Source: Ponticoccus alexandrii (GTDB lineage: Bacteria; Pseudomonadota; Alphaproteobacteria; Rhodobacterales; Rhodobacteraceae). Taken from it: DNA of 64,000 nucleotides. Location of the stretch: contig NZ_CP047166.1 in the NCBI RefSeq assembly GCF_016806125.1, positions 3,782,001-3,846,000 on the forward strand, in the 5' to 3' direction. Below, piece after piece: positions 1 through 7,804 of the stretch; the first letter of the stretch is position 1, and each line of letters opens with the position of its first letter. The notes under the pieces are model-generated. The model was not told the origin of the DNA, ran no database searches, and saw only the letters and a program-made list of their open reading frames with translations. The position numbers and the translations under genes were made by a program.

Positions 1-56
1 GCGAATGCTTCTCCAAAAGCTCTTTGTTCTTCTGTCGCATATTGAATTTCAGACAT
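1..56 (-). CDS. N-terminus of an unknown protein, cut by the window edge
   Basis: An ATG on the minus strand at 56 opens a frame that runs off the left edge; 18 codons are visible, beginning MSEIQYATEEQRAFGEAF. The codons are AT-rich (AAA, CAA, GAA, ATT) compared with the rest of the window, and the fragment lies 23 bases downstream of the small membrane protein gene on the same strand. The fragment is too short to assign a family. Confidence 0.45.
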   Translation of the reverse strand, partial: MSEIQYATEEQRAFGEAF

Positions 57-79
57 ATTAACCACGAATTACTCTCCCC

Positions 80-331
80 TTAAGAGTCTTTCTTTAACAA
101 GAAGCGCCGATAGGAAAAAAACATATACAGCACGATGAAAGCCACCAATGGCAGCTTGATCCACAGAGGTATCTCCAGAACCAGAACCAAAGGCGTGATG
201 ATAAAGGCCATCGCAAGTTTCAGATGGAGAATCAGGAACTTCCAGATCATGAAAACACCGCGAGACAATCGGATCGAGACTGAAAGAAGTGACCGGGCGC
301 CCGCCTGATCAGGCACGCACAGCACTGACAT
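80..331 (-). CDS. Small membrane protein of unknown function
   Basis: The C-terminal 56 residues, from MIWKF onward, contain two clear hydrophobic segments separated by a short IPLWIKLP loop and end in a basic tail (RRFLLKKDS), so a two-helix inner-membrane protein is likely. The start is uncertain. A good GGAGG lies at 343-347, 5 bases before a TTG at 337 and 11 before an ATG at 331, whereas the internal ATG at 250 has no visible ribosome site. The region is AT-rich relative to the window and shares its strand with the truncated gene at the edge, suggesting a small transferred segment. I do not recognise a family. Confidence 0.5.
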   Translation of the reverse strand: MSVLCVPDQAGARSLLSVSIRLSRGVFMIWKFLILHLKLAMAFIITPLVLVLEIPLWIKLPLVAFIVLYMFFSYRRFLLKKDS

Positions 332-954
332 ATGCAATCTTGCCTCCGACAGGTCAGCGCCGGGTCGACGACATCAAGATCAGAAGGAAAACCCTGCGCA
401 TCCACGATGGATACAGCCAGACTGCCGGAATGCGCCGCCGGACGTCTCTGGGTCTTCAGGGAAAATTTGCCTGCAAGCCCCCTACCGGCACCCTGAGCAG
501 AGCGTCCCAGGGCCCTGTCGGCCAATCGGGAAACCCTAACTTCTTCAGACGTCCGCCGGCCAGCGCCAGGATATGCCGCGGCCAAAGCGGCGCCCCCCGG
601 CGAAAGCCGGGCAGAGCCTGTCAGAATGCGAAACCAGGCAGACGCAGGCTCATCATTTTTTACCATCGAAGAAGAATTCCCGCAAAAAATAACGAAACCA
701 ACGATCCGCAAGGCTTTTGACATCAGATCCCGGTCCGCCGCGCAATTCGGATCCTCATTGACGGAAAGGGTTTTGACGTCACCCCGTTGGACAACCTTGG
801 TTGGCGCTAGTCAAGCAACTTTTGCCGCAGTGCGGCTTTGAGGTGCAAATGGCCACGTGTGGGATTTATCTTGCGAAATTCATCGTTGCGACCGTCGCGC
901 ACACCCCCGGCGCCCTGTCCAAGCTGTCGGGCAGCATCCCGAAAGCGGCCCGGC
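332..954. other. Long stretch without a convincing gene
   Basis: About 620 bases separate the small membrane protein from the MOT1 gene. Several frames are open on both strands, but none has a ribosome site plus a recognisable protein. Composition changes inside the stretch: 640-860 is distinctly richer in A/T than either flank. It may be decayed coding sequence from an earlier insertion, but I can identify no terminal repeats and no transposase motif. Confidence 0.4.
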
Positions 955-2094
955 CTATCCCCGCCGCGCGATCAGCTTCGAGAGCAAAGCCTTGCGGATC
1001 AGCTCGGCCACCGTACCGGCGACAAGCCCCAGCATCGGGTTCACCATGACCGTGGCCAAAGCCGTCACCGCGATGACCGGACGACACGAGGGCCGCGCGT
1101 CGATCAGGCGGCGACTGACGGCAATATCCCATGCCGCGATCAGCAGCAGGACGCCAAGCGTCGCCGTGGGAATGGCGGACAGGATCGCCCCCTGCATCTG
1201 GGCGGGCAGCACCGCGACGACCAGCAGCAGCCCCCCGATCAGACAGGGCGCCGCGCCGCTTCGGGCACCGAAGCGGTGATGCGCCGCGACGCCGCCCGCG
1301 CCGTGACACATGGGCAGGGCCCCCAGCGGTGCCAGCACAAGATTGGCCAGCGCCGAGGTCAGGCACAGCCGGCGCGGGGTGACATGGGTTGCGCGCGCGC
1401 CGAACAGATCGCCCGCGACCAGCGATGTCAGGAAGACCGCATTGGTCAGGGTCAGGGCCAGCTGCGGCAGGGCCATGTCGGTGACCGCGCGGCGCAGCTC
1501 TTGCACATCGGGGATGGCCATGGGCCAGGGCGTGGCGGTCAGCGCGGGCGCGTCGGGCAGGCCCAGCATCATCCCGGCACCGACGCCGGTGGCAATCGTC
1601 AGCATGGCCGCATGGGTTCCGACCCGCAGCGCGACCAGAGCGACCCCAAGCGAGAGCGCGCCGATCAGCCAGTGTTCCCGCATCAGCCCGACCGCGACCC
1701 AGGCCAGCGACAGCCCCAGCCCCAGTTGCAGCCCCGACAGCACCGATTGCGGCACCAGCCGCCTGATCCGGTCGATCAGCCCGGTGCCGCCAAGACCCAG
1801 CAACACCAGCCCGATCAGCACCCCGCTCAAGGCGATCTCGGTCGGCGAGGCGACGCCCAGCAGCGCCACCGCCGCGATCGCCTTCATCGGCTGCACCGGG
1901 ATCGGCAGGCGATAAACAAGCCCCGTGGCGATGTAGAACAGGCCAAAGCCCAGCAGCACCATCTGCGGCGACAGCCCGGCAAGCGCGATGGCGCCAAGGC
2001 CCAGCGGCAGCAGCGTGCCGATGTCGCCCAAGGCCCCGTTGGCCTCGCGCAGGTCGAGGCGGAATGCATGTCCTCGCGGATCACCCATGGCCAT
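955..2094 (-). CDS. MOT1-type molybdate (or sulfate) permease
   Basis: This 379-residue, very hydrophobic protein has about ten membrane segments. It carries the two hallmarks of the MOT1 branch of SulP-like transporters: GALGDIGTLLPL at about residues 20-31 and PVQPMKAIAA at about 66-75. Known MOT1 proteins take up molybdate. The gene is divergent from a Mop-domain gene and next to a MolBCA-like ABC system, which supports oxyanion, probably molybdate, transport. Two in-frame ATGs (2094 and 2088) are possible starts. Sulfate remains an alternative because MOT1 and sulfate carriers are related. Confidence 0.8.
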   Translation of the reverse strand: MAMGDPRGHAFRLDLREANGALGDIGTLLPLGLGAIALAGLSPQMVLLGFGLFYIATGLVYRLPIPVQPMKAIAAVALLGVASPTEIALSGVLIGLVLLGLGGTGLIDRIRRLVPQSVLSGLQLGLGLSLAWVAVGLMREHWLIGALSLGVALVALRVGTHAAMLTIATGVGAGMMLGLPDAPALTATPWPMAIPDVQELRRAVTDMALPQLALTLTNAVFLTSLVAGDLFGARATHVTPRRLCLTSALANLVLAPLGALPMCHGAGGVAAHHRFGARSGAAPCLIGGLLLVVAVLPAQMQGAILSAIPTATLGVLLLIAAWDIAVSRRLIDARPSCRPVIAVTALATVMVNPMLGLVAGTVAELIRKALLSKLIARRG

Positions 2095-2165
2095 TTGCCC
2101 CGTTGAAATCGCTTCGCCGCATCATATCCTGAAGGCAAGACAATTTCAGCAACAGAGGAAAGCCC

Positions 2166-2375
2166 ATGAAAATCAGCGCGCGCAACAAGCTTGCCGGAAC
2201 CGTTGTCGGCATCGAGAAGGGCTCGGTCAATTCCACGGTCCAGATCGATCTTGGCGGGGCGGTGATCGTCACCGCGATGATCACCAATGCCTCGGTCGAG
2301 GAGATGGGGCTTGAGGTCGGCAAGACGGCCTACGCCATCGTGAAGGCGTCCGACGTCATGGTCGGCGCGGACTGA
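2166..2375 (+). CDS. Molbindin-like Mop/TOBE-domain protein
   Basis: The 69-residue protein is a single Mop domain: MKISARNKLAGTVVGIEKG at the start, then VNSTVQIDLGG, and a C-terminal VGKTAYAIVKASDVMV. Molbindins of this size form cytoplasmic hexamers that bind molybdate or tungstate and are thought to store or buffer it. An AGAGGAAAG ribosome site precedes the ATG. The 3' end overlaps the 3' end of the convergent ABC ATPase gene by 46 bases. Its place in the molybdate locus fits its role. Confidence 0.9.
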   Translation: MKISARNKLAGTVVGIEKGSVNSTVQIDLGGAVIVTAMITNASVEEMGLEVGKTAYAIVKASDVMVGAD

Positions 2376-3151
2376 GACAGCGACGGCAGGCAGACCCTGC
2401 GGCCCGAAGAGGTGGTTTCGACCGTGACCGGCAGGCCGTAGACGGTGGACAGGTTCGGGTCGGTCAGCACCTCCGGGGCGGGACCTTCGGCGTGCACACC
2501 GCCCCGGCGCATCAACAGAACCCGCGCGTCCAGCGCAAAGGCCTGATCCGGGTCATGGGTGGACAGGATCACCCCGTGCCCCTCGGCCGAGGCATCGCGG
2601 GCCAGGGCGACGATCTGCGCCAGCACCTGCGCCTGATTGCCGAAATCGAGGCTGGCGGTCGGCTCGTCCATGACGATCAGCGCCGCCTCCTGCGCAAGGG
2701 CGCGGGCGATCAGCACCAGCTGCCGCTGGCCGCCGGACAGGCGCGAGTAGTCGCGATGGGCGAGATCGTGGATGCCAAGCCGCCGCATGGCGTCATGGGC
2801 GGCGGCGCGGTCGGCCTTGCCAGGCTGGGCAAAGGCCCCCAGCCGGGCGGTCCGCCCCATCAGCACGACCTCGACGGCCTCGAAGGGAAAGGGCGGCGCG
2901 TGAGCCTGCGGCACATAAGCGACGGCCCGCGCGATCGCGGCCCGTTTCATGGCGGTGATCGGGCGCCCGTTCAGCAGGACCGTGCCCTGGATCGCCGGCA
3001 ACAGGCCCAGCAGAGTGCGGAACAGGGTGGTCTTGCCGCAGCCGTTCGGCCCCAGCAGGCAAAGGATCTCTCCGGGCTTCACCGCGACCGACAGACCGGT
3101 ACCGATGGGCCCTGCGCCATAGCCGATGGCAAGGTCACGCGCCTCCAGCAT
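2330..3151 (-). CDS. molC: ABC transporter ATPase, MolC/FecE type
   Basis: This is the ATPase partner of the FecCD-type permease. Walker A is GPNGCGKTT at about residues 34-42, the signature LSGGQRQ is near 137, Walker B is LIVMDEP near 157, and the H-loop is in LSTHDPDQA. The ATG at 3151 overlaps the permease stop in a TGATG arrangement; a GTG nine bases upstream is an alternative start. Gene order with the permease and binding protein resembles the Haemophilus MolBCA molybdate/tungstate importer, but FecE-type ATPases also serve iron-chelate and B12 uptake, so the substrate rests on context. The last ~15 codons lie antisense to the Mop gene. Confidence 0.8.
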   Translation of the reverse strand: MLEARDLAIGYGAGPIGTGLSVAVKPGEILCLLGPNGCGKTTLFRTLLGLLPAIQGTVLLNGRPITAMKRAAIARAVAYVPQAHAPPFPFEAVEVVLMGRTARLGAFAQPGKADRAAAHDAMRRLGIHDLAHRDYSRLSGGQRQLVLIARALAQEAALIVMDEPTASLDFGNQAQVLAQIVALARDASAEGHGVILSTHDPDQAFALDARVLLMRRGGVHAEGPAPEVLTDPNLSTVYGLPVTVETTSSGRRVCLPSLSQSAPTMTSDAFTMA

Positions 3152-4173
3152 CACGACCACCCACGGCGGCCGCGCGCCAGAAGCCAGACAAAGAACGGCG
3201 CGCCGATGACGGCGGTCAGCACGCCCAGCGGAACCTCGACCGCAGCAATGGTCCGCGCCAGGGTGTCGACGATCAGCAGGTAACAGGCGCCGATCAGCGC
3301 CGAGGCGGGCAGCAGCCGCGCAAAGCCCGGCCCAACCAGCATGCGCGCAATATGCGGAATGACAAGGCCGACCCAGCCGACAACCCCGGCCAGCGCCGTG
3401 ACGCTTGCGGTGATCAGCGTCGCCGCCGCGATCACCACGAACCGGGTGCGCCCGGCCTCGATCCCCAGCGCGCGGGCCTCGTCGTCTCCCAGCGACAGCA
3501 CGTTGATGCGCCAGCGCAGCAGCGCCAGCGGGATCAGCCCCACCAGCACCATGGGCAGGGCGGGCAGGATGTCCCGCGTCGTGATCGAGGCCAGCGAGCC
3601 CAGCAGCCAGAAGGTGATGGCAGGCAGTTGATCGTAGGGGTCGGCCATGACCTTCAGCAACGAGGTTGCCGCCCCCGCCAGCGCGCCGACCACCACCCCC
3701 AGAAGAACCAGTGTCAGGGTGCGGTCGGTATTGCGCACCAGCGCGCCGACCAGCATCACCACACCCACCGCCACCATGCCCCCGACAAACGCCGAGGCCT
3801 GGATCGCCGCCACCGGCAGCGACAGGAAGATGCCCGCCACCGCGCCCAGCCCCGCGCCCGCCGAAACCCCGAGGATGTCGGGCGAAACAAGCGGGTTTCG
3901 GAACAGCGCCTGATAGCTTGCCCCCGCCGCCGCAAGGGCCGCGCCGACCAGCAGCGCCGCACCCACGCGCGGCAGGCGGATGTTCCAGACGACGATCTGT
4001 GCCTGCGGATCGCCCTGCACGGTCAGCGCCGCCAGCACCTGCCCCGGTGTCAGCGCATAGGGGCCGATCATCATGGCCCCGAAGGCCAGAAGCGCCAGCG
4101 CGACCGCCAGCGCCCCGGTCAGGGTCAGACCGGGGCGCGGCAGGCTTACATCGGCGGTCGTCCCTCGGCCCAT
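3151..4173 (-). CDS. molB: ABC transporter permease, MolB/FecCD type
   Basis: The 340-residue permease has about ten hydrophobic segments and typical FecCD motifs: NIRLPRV near residue 65, GASYQALFRNPLVSPDILGV near 85-105 and GWVGLVIPHIARMLVG near 270-285. Two copies form the membrane channel for a metal chelate or, in the MolB branch, free molybdate or tungstate. Its start overlaps the end of the binding-protein gene by 29 bases and its stop overlaps the ATPase start, so the three are translated as a coupled unit. Substrate assignment is inferred from the flanking molybdate genes. Confidence 0.8.
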   Translation of the reverse strand: MGRGTTADVSLPRPGLTLTGALAVALALLAFGAMMIGPYALTPGQVLAALTVQGDPQAQIVVWNIRLPRVGAALLVGAALAAAGASYQALFRNPLVSPDILGVSAGAGLGAVAGIFLSLPVAAIQASAFVGGMVAVGVVMLVGALVRNTDRTLTLVLLGVVVGALAGAATSLLKVMADPYDQLPAITFWLLGSLASITTRDILPALPMVLVGLIPLALLRWRINVLSLGDDEARALGIEAGRTRFVVIAAATLITASVTALAGVVGWVGLVIPHIARMLVGPGFARLLPASALIGACYLLIVDTLARTIAAVEVPLGVLTAVIGAPFFVWLLARGRRGWS

Positions 4174-5174
4174 TCCAGCAGCCTTTCCAGATCCTCGTCG
4201 GACAGGTCGACGTGATAATAGAGCTTGTAGAAAGCCCGCGTGTCCTCGCGCAGGTCGCCCTGCCAGCGGTCAGGATACAGCAGTCCCGCCATCCAGTGCA
4301 GCCCGATCATCCGGTTCAGCGATGGCGGTCGGTCGATCCAGCCGAAGGGCGCGGTGGGCGACAGGTACACCCGCCCCCGCTGCACCGCGTCAATCCCCTG
4401 CCACATCGGATCGTCGAAGACGCTGGCAAAGAAATTCGGATCCCATGTCACGACGGTATCGGGGTTGGCGACGATCAGCTGCTCCATCGAGGCATTCACC
4501 AGCCCTTTCGACGCCCCGCCGTCGTCGGCCACGTTCCGCCCCCCCGCGCGTTCGATGATCTCGGTGTTGATCGAGCCTTTCATGCCGGTTTCCAGCCCCT
4601 CGGGACCACGGGCAAGGTAGACCCTCGGGCGCGCGTCCTCTGGCACCGCCTCAAGCACCGCGTCAAGCCGGGCAAACCGCGCCTCGACGTCCTGCGCCAG
4701 CGCCGCGCCGCGCTCGGAGACGCCAAGAGCCTCACCCAGGATGCGCAGCGCCTCGGCGGTGTTGTCGAAGCGCCCGTCGATCAGCAGGTAGGGGATGCCG
4801 GTCTGCTCCTGCACCCGGTCGGCAAGGTCGATATAGGTGTCGCGCACGCTGCCGAAGTCGACGATCAGGTCGGGCTTGATCTCCAGCACGCGCTCGAGGT
4901 TCGCCTCGCCGCCGCGCCCGGTCAGGCGGCCCGTCTCGGGGAGGTCGCGGTAGGGCTCTGCCACATAGGCGCGTTCTTCCGGGCGCAGGGCGCGCGGCCA
5001 GCCGGCCAGCGCCTCGGGCTTCAGCACGTAAACCAGAACCGAGGCCGGCGGGCCCGCCGCGAAGACGGTGGTCACCGTATCCGGCACCTCGACCACGCGC
5101 CCGGCGCTGTCGGTCACGGTGCGCGCCTGCAAGGGCGCCGCCAGAAGCGCGAGAATGACAAGGAGAAACCGCAT
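4146..5174 (-). CDS. molA: Periplasmic binding protein, MolA-like
   Basis: A secretion signal at residues 1-17 (MRFLLVILALLAAPLQA) is followed by a cluster-A-II (BtuF/FhuD/MolA-type) binding fold starting TVTDSAGRVVEVPD. This fold holds iron chelates, B12 or, in Haemophilus MolA, molybdate and tungstate. The stretch NLERVLEIKPDLIVDFG is typical of the family. The ATG at 5174 follows the stop of the ModA-like gene by one base. With Mop, MOT1 and ModA-like genes beside it, an oxyanion is the most likely ligand. Iron-siderophore uptake is the main alternative. Confidence 0.7.
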   Translation of the reverse strand: MRFLLVILALLAAPLQARTVTDSAGRVVEVPDTVTTVFAAGPPASVLVYVLKPEALAGWPRALRPEERAYVAEPYRDLPETGRLTGRGGEANLERVLEIKPDLIVDFGSVRDTYIDLADRVQEQTGIPYLLIDGRFDNTAEALRILGEALGVSERGAALAQDVEARFARLDAVLEAVPEDARPRVYLARGPEGLETGMKGSINTEIIERAGGRNVADDGGASKGLVNASMEQLIVANPDTVVTWDPNFFASVFDDPMWQGIDAVQRGRVYLSPTAPFGWIDRPPSLNRMIGLHWMAGLLYPDRWQGDLREDTRAFYKLYYHVDLSDEDLERLLEWAEGRPPM

Positions 5175-5175
5175 C

Positions 5176-5958
5176 TTACCCTCCGTTCGGGGTGTCAAAG
5201 CCGTAATCGGCCAGCACCGCCTGCCCGTCCGGGGACAGGATGTAATCGGCCAGCGCCTGCGCGCCCTCGGGGGCGCCATCGAGCACGATCAGCCCGTAAT
5301 CGGCGCCGACGGACAGCGCCTCCGGGATCTGGACGATCTGCAGGTCCGGCACCTCTTTGCGCGCCAGCACGGCATTGGTGCAGTAGGTCAGGAAGACATC
5401 CGCCTGATCGCTGTCCATCACCCAAGCATAGGTGTTGCGGCCCTCGGGCGGCGTCGCGCTGTCGGGGCCGCCGGTCAGTTGCAGCGCCTTGCCCTTCAGC
5501 GCCTCGGCGTGGCCGCTCTTGTCGAACAGGGCAAAGGCATAATCGCCGGACGGGTCCGCCTTGGGGGTCGAGGTGCCCAGCCGCGTGTCCTCGGCCAGCA
5601 TGACGTCCAGCAAGCTCTCCGTGGAGACCGCGACCTCGGGCCGGGCCAGCGCGCACAGGCGGTTGCGGGCGAACAGCGTCACCGCGCCGCCCTTGCCCGC
5701 GTCGGCCAGCGTCTGGGGATGGCGCATGTTGGCTGAGGCGAAGACATGGGCCGTCTCGCCTGCCTCGATCCGCTCGCGCATCAGGCCCGAGGGGCCAAAG
5801 CTGGTGGCGACGGCAGCGCCCGTGGCGTCAGAGTAGTCCTGCGCCACGTCCGACAGGGCGGCCTTGAGGCTGCCCGCCGCGAACAGCGACACCTCCTGCG
5901 CCATGGCGGGGGTCAGAGTCACCGCAAGGGCGGCGGCAAGCAAGGGGGTCTTGTGCAT
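5176..5958 (-). CDS. ModA-like periplasmic molybdate-binding protein
   Basis: The 260-residue secreted protein has a signal peptide at 1-20 ending TPAMA and the ModA-type opening VSLFAAGSLKAALSDVA. FGPSGLMRERIEAG and HVFASANMRHPQTLADAG follow, in the places where ModA proteins bind the oxyanion. Later landmarks are SGDYAFALFDKSG and ADVFLTYCTNA. It is about the usual ModA length. No ModB permease or ModC ATPase lies nearby; the adjacent transporter is of FecCD type with its own MolA-like protein. This protein may feed that transporter, act as a sensor, or serve a distant ModBC pair. Confidence 0.75.
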   Translation of the reverse strand: MHKTPLLAAALAVTLTPAMAQEVSLFAAGSLKAALSDVAQDYSDATGAAVATSFGPSGLMRERIEAGETAHVFASANMRHPQTLADAGKGGAVTLFARNRLCALARPEVAVSTESLLDVMLAEDTRLGTSTPKADPSGDYAFALFDKSGHAEALKGKALQLTGGPDSATPPEGRNTYAWVMDSDQADVFLTYCTNAVLARKEVPDLQIVQIPEALSVGADYGLIVLDGAPEGAQALADYILSPDGQAVLADYGFDTPNGG

Positions 5959-5980
5959 GGATAGTCTCCCAAATTCTGTC

Positions 5981-6466
5981 TCAGGCGGTCTGGCTGTCGC
6001 CGGGCTGCGGGGGTGCCTTCGGGGTAAAGGCGCAGCGGTCCGGCTTGAGGTCGAGCAACGGCGTGCCGTCGACGCAATCGAGCCCCTGCACATGCAGCAC
6101 GGGCCCCTCGATCCGCAGCAGCCGCACCATCGACGTGCCGATCGGGTTTGGCCGCGCGGGCGAGCGCAGGGCAAAGGTGCCGACGGTACTGCCGTCGCTG
6201 CGCGGGCTTTGCCGCGTCAGGTCGCGGCGGCTTTGGTCCAGCCAATACAGCACCTCGATGCTGTCATAGGCCTCCAGCCCCTCGAGCGCGTCCAGCCAGA
6301 GCGGATCAAGCTCGATCCTGCATTCCGGCCCGTCGATGCGACCCTGCCGGGGACAGTCCGCCCGGTCGCGCCACGGCGTGCGAATGCGGCCGATGAAGCG
6401 CAGCGCGCCGTCCGAAGGCGCCGCAACCGGGACGGTTCTTTCGTTCTCGCGGAGATCGTCGGACAT
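5981..6466 (-). CDS. trmO: TrmO-type tRNA t6A37 N6-methyltransferase (TsaA domain)
   Basis: The 161-residue protein is a compact TsaA/YaeB domain. Landmarks are FIGRIRTPW near residue 23, the SAM-binding run TFALRSPARPNPIGTS near 97-112, and YDSIEVLYWLD near 67. TrmO adds an N6-methyl group to threonylcarbamoyladenosine 37 of tRNA-Thr. Length matches the short bacterial form without the extra C-terminal domain. It is the first gene of the likely operon with the ModA- and MolABC-like genes. TsaA proteins are found beside molybdate transporters elsewhere, for reasons that are unclear. Confidence 0.8.
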   Translation of the reverse strand: MSDDLRENERTVPVAAPSDGALRFIGRIRTPWRDRADCPRQGRIDGPECRIELDPLWLDALEGLEAYDSIEVLYWLDQSRRDLTRQSPRSDGSTVGTFALRSPARPNPIGTSMVRLLRIEGPVLHVQGLDCVDGTPLLDLKPDRCAFTPKAPPQPGDSQTA

Positions 6467-6808
6467 GGGCACCGCCTCCTGTAATTCGTGCAGTTGAACT
6501 TGAGCAGAGGATCGACATGTTTCTCGGCTTTTCAGGAAGAATGCCCACAAGAAAACCGATATACCAGAAGTCATCCTGGGCCTCCGTCACCCTGGACGGC
6601 AACCCTGCATGAAGGGAATGCAGGATAATGCGCGTTCTTGCAGTGCATCTGGCAGAAAACCAAATCAGCCAGGGACACCAAGGTCAGCGGCGTGCCGTTT
6701 CGACCCGAAAGACCCGGACCCGCATGGCAAAAAAGTTTCCCCGCTCCGATGTCAGCCACGCCGGGACGACGCGCCGCCTTCAGCTGCACTGGCCCTGCCG
6801 CAGAACCG
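6467..6808. other. Intergenic region upstream of trmO and downstream of glpR
   Basis: The 342 bases must hold the promoter of the trmO-modA-molABC unit. At 6559-6571 lies CCGATATACCAG, which contains one CGNTATA half-site like that of ModE boxes, but the second half of the palindrome is missing. A 7-base-pair hairpin (CCTGCAT / ATGCAGG) lies at 6604-6624. I looked for a Moco-type riboswitch on the minus strand and could not recognise one. No convincing gene is present. Confidence 0.35.
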
Positions 6809-7573
6809 CTACCCCGGGGTGACCGAGACCTCTGTGCCCCAGTCTCGGCAGGCGGCGGCAAGGCCCACCCCCGGAGAACGGTCGGTAAAGAAGACATCGA
6901 CCTCGCCCAGAGAACAGATCCGCGCCGGGGCGCTGCGCTTGAACTTGGAATGATCGGCGACAAGGAAGGTCCGCCGGGACTGTTGCAGGATCGCCTGACT
7001 GACGCCGACCTCCTGAATGTCAAAGTCCAGAAGATCGCCGTCGCGGTCCAGCGCCGAGCATCCGATCACCGCGAGGTCGAACTTGAACTTGCGGATCGTG
7101 TCGGTGGCAAGGCTGCCGATCAAACCGCCATCGGCGCGGCGCAGGTGGCCGCCGGTCACCACCACCTCGCAAGAGGCATTGGCCGCAAGGATCGTGGCCA
7201 CGTTGATATTGTTGGTCACCACCATCAGCCCGTCGTGGTGCAGAAGCTCGCGGGCGACCGCCTCTGTGCTGGTGCCGATGTTCAGGAACAGCGAGATGTC
7301 GTTGGGAATGCGCGCGGCGCAGGCCCGCGCAATGGTCGCCTTGGCGCCGGGGTTCAGCGCGCGGCGCTCTTCGTAGCCGATGTTCATGGTGCCCGAGGGC
7401 AGCACCGCGCCGCCATGGACCCGGTCCAGCCGCCCGGCCTCGGCCAGATCGGTCAGGTCGCGGCGGATGGTCTGATGGGTCACGCCGAAATGCGCGGCCA
7501 GCCCTTCGACCGTGACCTTGCCGTCACGGCGCGCGATCTCGAGGATTTCCGGATGGCGAAAGGTCTGCGACAT
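6809..7573 (-). CDS. glpR: DeoR-family repressor of glycerol genes, GlpR-like
   Basis: The 254-residue regulator has an N-terminal DeoR helix-turn-helix (about residues 6-57, GKVTVEGLAAHFGVTHQTIRR) and a sugar-phosphate sensor domain with LNIGTSTEAVARELL near 97 and VADHSKFKR near 218. The GlpR branch responds to glycerol-3-phosphate and represses glpD and uptake genes. It is divergent from glpD and the glpSTPQUV operon, which supports the name. The start MSQTFRHPEIL is the usual family start. Confidence 0.85.
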   Translation of the reverse strand: MSQTFRHPEILEIARRDGKVTVEGLAAHFGVTHQTIRRDLTDLAEAGRLDRVHGGAVLPSGTMNIGYEERRALNPGAKATIARACAARIPNDISLFLNIGTSTEAVARELLHHDGLMVVTNNINVATILAANASCEVVVTGGHLRRADGGLIGSLATDTIRKFKFDLAVIGCSALDRDGDLLDFDIQEVGVSQAILQQSRRTFLVADHSKFKRSAPARICSLGEVDVFFTDRSPGVGLAAACRDWGTEVSVTPG

Positions 7574-7580
7574 GTCCGGC

Positions 7581-7600
7581 TTTCGAAAATGTTCGGTTTT
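7581..7600. promoter_or_regulatory. Candidate GlpR operator, left half of the glpR-glpD gap
   Basis: TTTCGAAAATGTTCGGTTTT directly upstream of glpR contains AATGTTCGGT, close to one arm of the classical GlpR operator (WATKTTCGWW), and a TTTCGAAA palindrome. A second cluster of the same half-site type lies near glpD. Assignment is by similarity and position only. Confidence 0.4.
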
Positions 7601-7734
7601 GTGCGGATCATGCGAAGATGAGGGCGCAGGTGCAAGCGCGATTCGCAAGTTGCTGCCGTGCGGCGCCACTTTTTCTGCGCATGCATCCATAACGGGAGAA
7701 ATTTTCCCCGCAAAAACAAGAGATCCGCAAAAAG

Positions 7735-7764
7735 GAACGAAAACGAAAAATTCTTGTTGCGAAA
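7735..7764. promoter_or_regulatory. Candidate GlpR operator cluster near glpD
   Basis: GAACGAAAACGAAAAA at 7735-7750 and GCGAAAAT at 7759-7766 are repeated CGAAA half-sites 40-70 bases before the glpD start. Together with the site at 7581-7600 they would let one repressor control both divergent genes. Confidence 0.35.
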
Positions 7765-7804
7765 ATGCGCGTCTGACGCCAGTTTCAGCATCGGGAGGAT
7801 CATC

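Noticed and set aside
247-723. A 158-codon minus-strand frame in the first intergenic stretch
   Set aside because: There is no convincing ribosome site or family, it overlaps the small membrane protein gene, and its composition shifts within the frame.
801-1049. A short plus-strand frame with a sequence faintly like a transposase tail (LVKQLLPQCGFEVQMATCGI)
   Set aside because: The resemblance is too weak, the frame runs antisense into the MOT1 gene, and no terminal repeats were found.
6559-6571. A possible ModE box upstream of trmO
   Set aside because: Only one CGNTATA half-site is present and the second arm is missing, so I note it only as part of the gap description.
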